DNA of 64,000 nt from Hydractinia symbiolongicarpus (taxonomy: Eukaryota > Cnidaria > Hydrozoa > Anthoathecata > Hydractiniidae): positions 28,200,001 through 28,264,000 of the forward strand of contig NC_079882.1 of the NCBI RefSeq assembly GCF_029227915.1. The letters are read 5' to 3'. The stretch's first letter is position 1; each line of letters starts with the position of its first letter. The notes under the pieces were generated by a model that saw nothing but the letters and a program-made list of their open reading frames with translations, ran no database searches and was not told the origin of the DNA. Made by a program: the position numbers and the translations under genes. Positions 23,986 through 34,714 of this stretch are shown piece after piece.

Positions 23986-26900
23986 GGTCTATGAACATCT
24001 ACAACAGCGCCTAAAAAACATAAAACCATCAAAATTAACAACTATATTATAAAAAGGTTGTGTCACCAGTGAAAAAATTCACTTGAGCAGATGAACAATG
24101 TAAAAGATCATTAAACACTTTGCTGATATCGGTAATGAGCCGTACCCCTGTAAAAAAGAGACACTTTTATCAGGCAATTCGTTAATTTTAATCACAAAGT
24201 TGAAAAAAAAGGCAACAAACGAAGAATAAAAATCAATCACCAATAATTTTGGCGGGAATTGATTTTTGCGAGTTAGTGTTTGCTAGTGTTTTTTAATTTT
24301 GCGAAAATTAGTTCCCACAAAATTAGTAGGAAACTCGCTATTCACAAAGTTGGCGAAAAATAATTTTCGCGAAATTTAGAGTGTTGTTTTTTCCATGTTG
24401 AAAAACGAATTTGTAGTCATCATTTTATGTTTTCTACATAAAAGCCCTCAAAAATCGGTAGAAATTAAAAAAAAAATTGTTATCAAATTCTTTCTTTACG
24501 AAATTAGCAAAATTTAATTATCGTGATATATAAGGACTTTTCTAGTTTTCGTTAATATTAAATTTTGTTTTCAAAAAAATTCTCCTGAAAATTATTTCTC
24601 ATGCGGTATTTACACAATAAATTTAATGGTTTGGCGTGTAACAAATGACACATAATAACATGCAATTTACGTTGTACATTGACTTAGTTAGCATATTGTT
24701 ATAAGAGACTAGTTGTTGAAACCTGCAGAAGAAATGCCTCAAAAACATGTTTTAAAATTTAATGGGCTTTGTAAGGCTGAAAATGAACCCTTTTAAACAA
24801 AATAGACAGGAACAATTACGTGTTAATTGCCAATAATTTTGCCCATACATTATTTTACAACAAAGCAAGTACACTCACCGTGGTTTTAACACCCGTAACG
24901 ATAAATTGAAATTAACATACAGTACAACTCCCAGATAAACAAATAGCTATATTTTATTTTATCACAAGATTATTTAAAAAATTCATTTTATGACAAAAAG
25001 CACAAAAGATTTAAAGATTTTTGTGAGGAGATACTAGTCTTACATACTAATGTGCTACTTATATGTGCCTGTGACAAAAATGTAGATGTGTTGTGTTTAA
25101 TGATATGCAATAGACCGGGTACACATTTACTAAACAATTTTTTGTGTAATTTCGCAAAAAAACTGTAATGCATTTAATCCGCAGAACTAAGTGTAACTAC
25201 AAAATAACGGACAGTTATGCACGTCTAAGTTATGTACGTCTGTCATATTCGAAGGGAATATATTTTTTTGCCTTAAGAAATAGCCGCAATTTGCTAAACG
25301 ATTATTTTTTGTGTTCTTTTTTATGTTCCTGCAAAAACCATCATTTTTTTTAAAAAATTACGGGTAAATTAACTTTTATCCTTCCTCAGGTACATTTACT
25401 TTGTTATAAAAAGTTTATTAATACCCGTCCCGCCTCTCATGTAAAAACAGCCGGTTAGAATTTCTGTAAGTGAATTTGATTTTTGTTGTCTGTTTTTTTT
25501 CACGCTTTTTCTGACATTAGCATTTATAATAAAAAAAAAATAATTTGATAACATACTCAATTTGATAGTTATTTAGCGATTTTTATCTCATAACCATTTA
25601 TAGATTACTTTTTCAATAGATTTAGATTTTGTCTAAAAAAAAAATAAGAGCAGCTTCAGGTTCAAATAATTATTTTTAAAATTAAGAACTATCTAAGTTA
25701 TATAAAATGTGATCAATCCAGGTTGTGAATTCTTTGTTTTTGGTTGTGGCCGTTTTTTCTCTTATCTACAATAACTGCGAAAAAATATTTTACGGTTGTA
25801 CATAAACACAATTATAGATCTCCAATAAAAAAAACACTCGTTTCTTTTATGTAAGTACAAAAAAAGGACATTCTAAAAGTGAGAACAGTATGAAACTAAA
25901 CTTGTGACCTTACAAGATCAGAACAAATAAGGCTGGTAAAGGCTTGACAAATAAGGTCACGTTTTACCAAAAACAAAATAACAATTGAGACGATAAAAAA
26001 TAAAATTGTTGTCAATACAAGTACCATCTATTCATTTCCAGACCGTCTTGAAAGGAACGCTTTATTTTTCTAGCATTTTAGAAAAGCATTCAGAATTATT
26101 TCATAGATCCGTTATTCAGGAATTCATTTTGTGTTGTTTTATTTTCTGAACTGCAGTGTCTTTTAGTGACTTTTTTTCACAGAACTTGCAAGTTGAAATG
26201 TTTCCTCTTTGTTCTGGTTCGTATTTTGCGCGCTTGTGTGGACGGTCGGCTGCGATTTACACGCAACAGGCTCGCTTGCTCTTAAAATACTGCACGTTTT
26301 CTAAAATCTTATAATCTGTCTACTACCTTGTATCTTGTAAGAAAGGAGAGCCTTTCTCTAAAAAGATTAACCGATGCTTGAAACGAGAAATTTTTTAAAA
26401 TACTACGTTGTTATCTAAAAACTTTATTGCTTCACTAAAACCTCCCTAAAAAGTCTTTTACATGCAATTGTCGGTCAATTATTTGAATGTTTCCTAAAGT
26501 TCTGATCTTTTTTTGTCGATTGTGATGTTTCTTTTGGGTTCTACAAAAACACAAACTGATTGATGAAACTGAAATATCTTAGGTGACTAGATCATTGGGT
26601 AACAAAAATGATAAAAACGATATCTTTTTTTACCTCAGGAAATTTTGAAGATCTTTCGCATTATCGCCTCTACTTTTTGCAGTCTCCATCAAGTGCTCAG
26701 AATGAATTTGTTAGTCATTTCGCAACTCTTCTAAGATTCAAAATTAAATTGAACAATTAATGAGTTAACCCATTTATTAATATTTATTGTGGCATAAAAC
26801 GTCATGCTGGTCCAGACTCAAAAATATGCGTTCGTTTAAAATCTATGATTCAAAAACTGACCAAGAACAAAAATTGGCAAGTTTTTATACATAAAAAAAT

Positions 26901-27683
26901 ACTTTTATTATTTGTCAACAAGGGCAAGAAAGAGGAAGACTGTGCAGATTTCAACTTGCTTAGACGTTTTTCTAACACACAACTTTTTGATGCCTGTAGT
27001 AAAGATAGATTAAGCAACCTTGTTAATAGCTTTCGATATGGATATGATATGATAAGCTATCCGAAAAAAAAATGCGTAGATTATTTGCTTGTGAAATTCA
27101 AAAGAAATTTTAAATAAAACGACAAATTTCTTTACAGAAAAACTTATTTTGACCACATATTTACCGACGTGTTTCTTTGAATCAATGAAATCATAAAAAG
27201 CATACGCACCGGTCAATAGCTTAACACAGCGCAATGAATGCTCAATCTGTTTAGTTACTTTCAAGTAGATGCTCTACAAATTCACGATGTCGCAAGCTAG
27301 CCTTATTGTTTCAGCAAAAATATTTAGAAGAATCAGATTAAAATGAATCATCTTACTGTTTCTTAAACTTGGCATGAGTTGAGATGCTTGCAAAGCACTT
27401 CCCGAAATGTGTAAAACCTTTTCAAATGTCCCGATAAGATGGTAACCTGTGTCTTTCTAAACCGTAATCTCTCAATTTAAAAAAAAATATTTAAATTTTC
27501 AAAAAGTGAAAACCTGCATGCATTAATGAAATATTATTTTTCAAATATTATTTATGGCCTTGTTTTTATCCTTTCAATCAAAGGCTAGCTTGCCATTAAG
27601 ATGTTTAGTCGACAATTAGTCTTCTTTAATTCTAATTATACTCAAACCTCTTTTTAAAAATTTACATACCTTTAAACTCTCTT
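23986..27683. other. No gene seen; CGCGAAA-rich repeat
   Basis: No exon is supported. At about 24240-24400 there is a partly palindromic repeat with TTTTCGCGAAATTTAG and GCGAAAATTAG motifs. Related stretches occur near 31265-31310 and 44410-44580. The plus-strand open frame at 26845-27117 shows no recognisable domain. Confidence 0.45.
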
Positions 27684-28315
27684 CGGCTGGCTTGCATTAT
27701 TTCTCCATCTTTTCGGTAGTGTAATTGGATATTTTTTCACTAACTTTCGTGTTACATTTAAACGCATTCAGCTTCTTTTCTGGTTTAAATTTCCTTTCTT
27801 TATCTACTATTATTGTTCGGTTGTCTTCAAGTACTTTTAATTTCTTGATTTTAATTCTTTTGAAGATCAGTTAGTTCTTTGGATATTTTGAAATGGAGGT
27901 TTCCATTAATGATCTATATCTTTACGTATTTCTATCTAGCAATAATTTCCCTTCTTTATCCACCAACGCAAGCTTTATTTTTACCTCTTGACACTTCATA
28001 ACTAACTTTAATCGTTGTAAAAACCTTTTAATTTCATCATTTGAAACAGTTCCCTTTATGACAGTTCTTTCTACGTTGAAAAAGGTATTTTTCTTGTTTC
28101 CCTAAGGGCGTCCGTAAACTTCACATACCTTTAATCTTCGTTGTGTAAAAATCTGTAACCAACATAATTCTTCTGTCATTTGTTTCAGTCGTATTTTTTT
28201 CTTTTAATATCTTTCGTACCAGTGGTTCATACTTCTTGTATTCATCCAAGGATAACTTCAAAGCTACCATTGCTCTGCAAGGCTTAGCGGCATATAGTTC
28301 GTGTATCGCAAACAC
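27684..28315 (-). pseudogene. Unrecognised broken coding region
   Basis: On the minus strand an open frame from 28315 (containing MVALKLSLDEYKKYEPLVRK) ends at 28121. An overlapping frame offset by one base continues at once with coding-like, charged sequence (segments IPFFNVERTVIKGTV and EVKIKLALVDKEGKLL) to a stop near 27928. A third stretch (about 27868-27712, IKIKKLKVLEDNRTIIVDKE) carries on in the same style. The last two share a VKIKLALVDKE-like pattern, so internal repetition is possible. I recognise no family. A frameshifted gene fragment or a mobile-element protein would both fit. The junction near 28118 also looks like a splice donor (AAAG/GTATGTG), so real exons cannot be ruled out. 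Confidence 0.3.
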
Positions 28316-29164
28316 AACGATTTGTTAGACCCGTACGCTTTCGTTGTTTAGTTCCTCAATTTACGACAAAAAACACGAAAAGTATCTGGCATTGGCGAAA
28401 AGTGTTTTAAAACAAGAAGTACAGTCGATTTCAAAAAGCGCACAGTGTTTTTTAAATTACGCCTGGCGGGATATAGTATATAAAAACTTAAGTTCAATAT
28501 CATTTTTCCCCCAGGGATCCTTCTAAAAGCTACAAACAGATTGACTTGGTACAAATCTGTACAACAGTCATCTCCAGCCAGCGACCATTCACAAGTGGTA
28601 ATAATGAACTGAACATAATAGTTTTATTGCGACTAAGGACCCTACAGATTATAACACTGAAACTCAGTTCCATATAAAAGTATTCCTTATAATTAAACGT
28701 GTACGTTATCTACATCCAATAGTTAAGCAAAAGTATCTGTTTATTAAAATCATATCGCATTAAAATCCTCTGCACCCGGACCAAATGGTGTATTCTGAAC
28801 TCGGTTTAAATATAATTTTTGGAATGGGTTTGGTTATAAAAAATTCGAAAAATACCATCAAATTTAAAATATGTCCAGACGGTATACATAAGCTAAACAG
28901 CTGAACTTTCCTCTATTTTTATATTCAGGATTCGCCCGAATAGGAAATTACATGTATCGAAAATTCCATTGCAAAAAGGGTCGTAGAGCTACATATTCCT
29001 TGGTTTAAAAACGGTAAAGTATCTAGCAAAAGGAAGTTATTTCCAAACTATGGAGGGCAATGTTTCGCTTGTGAATGGCTGTTACCATACGTAAGCAAGC
29101 ATCAACGCATTGGCTATTACCATACGTAAGCAATACAGCAACAAATCAAATTGTTTTTTTCCAA

Positions 29165-29315
29165 AGTTATCGACAAATTAATCAATAAAACGAATGGAGA
29201 GGTTTCCTTTCAGTGCAGAGGAAATGTAATAATAAAATGTTCTTACGCATTTCCTAGTGTAGTTAATTAATAAATTGTAATGAAAAAACCAAAAAAACAC
29301 CATCTGCACCGCACG
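29165..29315. repeat. Dispersed repeat, copy 2
   Basis: Near-identical partner of 16888-17021, in the same orientation. It sits about 90 bases beyond the stop codon of the receptor gene at 29406-30353, so it may lie in that gene's 3' untranslated region. Confidence 0.75.
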
Positions 29316-29405
29316 ACTTTTAGCATCCATTCAATCGTTAAATAAAACCGTCGGGAATGTGCATTGTCGGATGTTATCTGTAACTTCATGTTTTCGTCAA
29401 CGCTT

Positions 29406-30353
29406 TCATATTGAACTTCCTGTATTTCTTCCAGAAAACATTTTAAGCACATCCTTTCTTATTCGTTTTAAGCGGAAATAATATACAAATGGATCTAACA
29501 AGGGATTCAGAAAAAACCAAACTTCAGAGGCTTGAAAGAGATAGCTGGATGTAAAAACTGTATTCCCTTTAATAGCTGTAAGTAGGAAATAGACCAAACT
29601 TGGTGCACAACAAATCAACAGGGTGACTAAAATTGAAGTGGCCAGCTTTGATGCCTTTTTTTTTGCTCTGAGATTCTCTTTTTGATCGTTATTGACATGC
29701 GTGATTTGACATTGCAGATTATTCAGCACACGATGCAATTTTAAATGCATGACAAGGAGAGCCAGGAACACAGTAATGATTATTCCACCTGATATGTTTT
29801 GATAAACGTACCAATCTTTAGCTGAAATAATGACAAAAGCAACTGGACATATGATAGCCAGCGTCCAAATAAATCCAAACATCATGTAGAAAAACTTCTT
29901 TGTGAAGTACAAAATGTGCAAGAATGGATACACAATGGCAACGAAAATGTCTAACGTGATCAAAGCAATCATTGAAACAGATGCTATTCCCAGAATTTGT
30001 ACCATTACATTCATGAAATTTACCAGCATACAGTCGCTATGGGAAAGTAGAGCGTGAATCCAAAAAGCTGAAAAGGATGGCATTACAATAACTCCAGTGA
30101 GAATATCACTTACTGCTAACATAGCGTATAACGTATCTGGTATGGATAGGTCATTTATGAACCTGAAGATAACCAATAAAAATATTGCATTGAAGGTTAT
30201 TGTTAAGATAGCCAGTACAATTCCAAGTACAGCCAATGTTGTGTGAAAGTAAATATTCTTTTCCAGCTCCACACCAAATAATAAGCAAATTATTAGAGAA
30301 GTGGCGTTCTGATAGGTGGTGCTATTACTCATGTTGCCCTTTTTAATTTTCAA
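29406..30353 (-). CDS. Class A G-protein-coupled receptor, orphan paralogue
   Basis: Intact single-exon receptor gene of 315 residues. It is a close paralogue of the gene at 6034-7008; the transmembrane segments are largely the same and the tail differs. The eighth codon (MSNSTTYQNATS) aligns with the start of the paralogue and is a likelier start, at about 30332. Two N-glycosylation sites lie in the N-terminus. It shares the same departures from the class A pattern: DIFVAIVYP at the end of TM3 (no DRY arginine), CCAP in TM6, no cysteine in the second outer loop, and DPFVYY in TM7. It has no lysine in TM7, so it is not an opsin. The C-terminus is shorter, ending soon after the helix-8 segment. 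The ligand is unknown. Confidence 0.9.
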   Translation of the reverse strand: MKIKKGNMSNSTTYQNATSLIICLLFGVELEKNIYFHTTLAVLGIVLAILTITFNAIFLLVIFRFINDLSIPDTLYAMLAVSDILTGVIVMPSFSAFWIHALLSHSDCMLVNFMNVMVQILGIASVSMIALITLDIFVAIVYPFLHILYFTKKFFYMMFGFIWTLAIICPVAFVIISAKDWYVYQNISGGIIITVFLALLVMHLKLHRVLNNLQCQITHVNNDQKENLRAKKKASKLATSILVTLLICCAPSLVYFLLTAIKGNTVFTSSYLFQASEVWFFLNPLLDPFVYYFRLKRIRKDVLKMFSGRNTGSSI

Positions 30354-32073
30354 GCTCCTTCTTGTCCTCTATTTTAGATTGAATAACTTACTTCTTAAAA
30401 TTAATTTTTAGTGTTTTGCAATGCTAAGTGGTCTTTTCCTTACAATTTTTACAGTTTTGTCGTTCGAAGTTAAGGAAAAATATTTCAATCAGCTTTTTAG
30501 GAACTATTCTTTTGGATTTTTTTGTTGGTTCTTACTGTGTTATTAAATTACAAAACTTGTTCTCTTCTATTATTTTGACTTGTTTTTATTCTGCGGACTG
30601 CCTCTAAAAATATCTACGGATTTTGGTAACATAATAACGTATTACTTTTTAAATCCTCATTTAATACAAAAAAAAAATTTTTGTCACGTGAATTTAACAC
30701 GAATATTAATAACAAATAATATCCTCTGCCTGTGGGCAAAGCCAAAGTTGTGCAAAATATTTGTATTTTTAGTATCTGAATTTTTTAGTTTCTACACGTC
30801 AAGATGTATATTTTATTGTATTTTTAACCATATAAAAAAATTAAAAAATATGTGAAGATTTTTCCACATGATAATTAATTTTTTTCAGTACAGTTTATAT
30901 TAACCTTGGTATGCATTTTCACCCGTAAACGTTTTTGTCTGTGTTATCCTTACTTCAGGTTAAATGATTTCTATGGCTACATAATTAGAAGGTGAAAGAT
31001 ATAGATTTTTGTTTTTAGCTAATTATGAACAAGCTGAAACAAAATTTACTGCTAATGTTGTATTTTAATACTTAGCCAAGCAGCTGTTTCTTTGAGTGTC
31101 AATGCAATCTCGATAAAAGTTGTGTTTAATATTTTTATGGATGCGGCTACCCTTTTTGTGGTCACCATTCATTTTGGAAGTCATTTTGTGAGATGAAAAA
31201 ATAGTTATGGACCGTTTGAGCTCTGAGGAATCGCCTATCTTACAGGAGTTATCTTACAGTGACAATTGTTGGGAACTCACTATTCGCAAATTCGCGAAAT
31301 TTTACTTCCGCACAGCTTGGATTAATTTTTTCACACTAAACTATTTTTTTTACACTACATTATTTTTCTTCTGATTCTATAACTGCATATAATTCAAATT
31401 TCGAATTCAGCAGTCTTTATTTTATGCTCCTACCTTGAATCCCACAAAATAGACCTTAAAACGATATAAATGGAAAAGTGAAATTTAATTTTCCCGTAAT
31501 ATCAGAACTTTACAACTTCGATATGGGATTACAAAATGTTCTCTACGAAAAGTTGTCAAACAAGAAAATCGAAAAATTCATGAAGTTTGGATCTCCTGTA
31601 GCAGTGGTGGATGGTGAATAGGAAGACACGAGTAATTAAAATTTTTGTACGGAATAAAAAACAATAATAAAAAAAAGAAAAAATGATGACCACGAGCTTT
31701 TCCGTGTACTATTTACAACAACGTAAATTGCATTTACTGTTTTTACCTCGTTAAAACAACGGACGTGCCATCCACAACCTCGAAATGGTTCTTTACAGAG
31801 TGGGTGTACAATAAACACAAACCGCTCATTTCCAAAAATGTAAACAAAAGTTGTATAAAGCACAGAAAAGTTTTATAAGGGATCTTCATAATATGTTGTT
31901 GCAGAAAATTAAAATTTCCTTTACCTTTCGCTAACAAGCGCTATGCAAATCATGATAAACGGGACAGCAAAAATTAGTTAGACTTCATACAGATTCACAT
32001 TTTTTTAATTACTTTAAGAAATAATTTTGTTTTACCTTTCAAACATTTTCAGATTTATAGTACCTTTATTTTA
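30354..32073. other. No confirmed gene; weak exon candidate
   Basis: The region should hold the receptor promoter near 30354. A minus-strand frame from about 31890 to 31748 starts with a signal-peptide-like stretch (MKIPYKTFLCFIQLLF) and ends at a possible donor (ACGAG/GTAAAA). I found no following exon, so I do not call a gene. Confidence 0.3.
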
Positions 32074-32885
32074 GCTTATTTATTTTTTTATTTATTTATC
32101 CAATATTTATACAGGATTATAATTTCAGATTATATACAAGTGTATACATATACAATTCTGTTGTCAATATGGGTCTTGTGAAAAATAAAATTGTCAAAAA
32201 TTGAAAAAAGTGTTGTTTGAGAAGAAAAGAGACTTTAAAACTAAAATAGAAGTGTTAAAAGAGGGGGAAAACATGAAGGTAGGATAGAAACTACCACAAA
32301 GAGATGTAAGCTAAAACATTTCTAAAGTTGATACGGCACAGACGCACAAAGAATAAATATTAGCACAAAGAGTAAATTGAAGAACAAAAGTATATGTATG
32401 AAGTTAGATAAACAACAACAAAAAACCAGGAACAATTGAAATGACTCCTAGTAAAGATTTTATACATATTAAAATTTGTTTGATTTTGGATATTTAGGGA
32501 AAGTTTGTTATAAATTAAAGAACCAGTGTAATAGAATGACGCTCTTCCGTATTTGAGACGTACTTTCGGCAGTTTCAACGAGATTCTGTTGTTTCTTGTT
32601 TGCTTGGTATGATTTATTAAATTGAAATAGCTCACGTAGTTCTCACGTACGTCTCCGTTGATCGATTTTCGTACAAACATACAGACTCTAGTAAGAATTA
32701 ACGCAAGACAGTATTTTGTCGTGTAGGTTTCCACCATAGTCAATAATTCTACAAACTCTAAGGTGAAGTTGTGACAGCTTTAGGCGTTTAGTTTCACAGA
32801 CGGGTAGTTTTACAAAACCACAGTATGTAACCATAGGCTGTATCATACTTCTGTAGATAGCTGTAGCTGAGATTTTGTTATTATT
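32074..32885 (-). mobile_element. LINE 3' relic
   Basis: The minus strand carries the C-terminal end of a LINE reverse transcriptase. One frame (about 32880-32700) contains AIYRSMIQPMVTYCG and LHLRVCRIIDYGG. Another (32743-32360) contains LPKVRLKYGRASFYYTGSLI, the usual end region of CR1/L2-like LINE proteins. The fragments are in different frames and hold stops, so it is dead. The 3' end is an AAATAA-type tail (plus strand about 32074-32100). Confidence 0.7.
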
Positions 32886-34714
32886 GGTCGAATTTTTCGG
32901 AAGAGGCGTACTTTATTTGTGTTAATTTATGTTAAATTGGCAAGTTACAATAACAAATGCTTCATCTTTATTCCTACGTTTTAACTGTTTCATGTTCCCC
33001 TTCATTCCTGATTAACATCCAAGGAATGAGGCGCGGAAGCAACTAAAGCCTGGGTCACATCTAAGAAAAAACACAGCAAGTAAAATAAGGATGTTCAAGT
33101 TTGCAGTAGAGGTAAATTAGAATAAGGAGGCAGCTGTTCACACTTGCGCAAACAAGCCATATTTTGAGGAAAGAATTAGTGATAAACGAAGAATGAAGTA
33201 TGCTAACTTTTAGTTTTATCCTGTCAAAAGGCAGAGTGCCTGGAGAAAAAGAAAAGAATAACATGAGTATTAAAAAAAGCGTAAGAATAACGAAAAATTA
33301 AGGCATTTGTTTGTTCCAGTGTCTGCTGGCTTTAGTTTATCTGGTAACTAACACTTTGCATTATCTAACCTATGTGGGTAGAAAACAGTCATAAATTTAT
33401 GTCTGTGAAGTAAAAAATGTTTTTTCGCCTGCCGGTTTAATGAAAAGATCCAAAATGGCGATTCTAAGCGATAGCTATGAAATTTTAAAAATGACGCCCG
33501 CGGAAGCTTAGCTAGCTTAACCCCATTCAGCAAAATTGTATTGCTGCCATTTTGTTCCTTTTGTGACGTCCTATAAGTGTGCCAAGTTTGATTCAATTTG
33601 AACAAGATAAAAAAGTTATTGAGGGGGTTCGGAACCTGATCATCAAACTAAAGAGACGATCGGGTATAACTATCATGCGGAGGACTTTTCGTTTTGTAAA
33701 ATATGAGTCTAAGCACACTTCTTGTGGCCAAGGACAAGCTACAAAACAAGGAAGTCAAATTTCACGAACATAAACTTTCGCGAATCGACGCTTTTGGAAA
33801 TTTTGAGAGTTGCTTTTAACGTATGTGTACCACCAAATGTTAGCAACAATTTCAAAGATCTCGAAAGTTGAATGAAATCATCCTTTTTATTGAACAATTA
33901 AAGGTAAGCGTTATTTATGCGCTCATAAAATTTTGTGAATTTGGCCAAAATTTGCTAAATTCGCAAGACTTTCTGCATTTAAAGTTATGTTAATTATAAT
34001 AGATACGTTCTTGGTTTTGTTCTTACCTCGATCCCAGGAAACAGAAAGTCTGTGAACAAGACTATTATCTCTCATAAACGCCTCCATTTGTTGAATAAAT
34101 ACACCCGAACGTTTATTTAAGCAAACAAGGCGCTAATATAATTAAATAATATAAAAAATACAATCCTGCATTGTTTCGTTTAGTACTCTCGTTAACAATG
34201 TTTATTATAATGTTGTTTCAACGTATAGATCTAACAACAAACCCTTATTTTGTAGGTTGTGGTCTCTAAATGTTCTATTTTCATTTCTGCTTTGAGATGA
34301 GTGCACTCACTAAAAATTATTCGATACGTAACAAAGTAGACATATCTTTTCACACAGCCATAATTAGAACTAAACAATATGTGACGTCATTCTCTTATAG
34401 ATCGACATATAAAGTCAATTTCATGCTGTTAGAAAAACATACATAGATTGTGTAGTCGACACACAGCCCGTTATCATCAATCGGTTTTTAGTTTTTCATT
34501 TGTTTTAGTAAGTTAAACCACGCTTTTTTGATTTGTTTTGTTTTGGATCAAGCCTTGTAAAAGTACTTTAAAAAAATTCAGATATTTAATTTAAGTAGAG
34601 TTGTCAAGCATTGTCCTTTGTTAAGGCGTTCTTACTTTATAAGATACAGTTCCAAGATCATATTACAAAACTGTCTTCGAATGAAAAACATCGATTATTT
34701 GAGTGAAGGCGAAA
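32886..34714. other. No gene seen; upstream of astacin gene
   Basis: No exon is supported. The last few hundred bases are the likely promoter of the astacin gene. I found no clear TATA box tied to a start. Confidence 0.4.
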
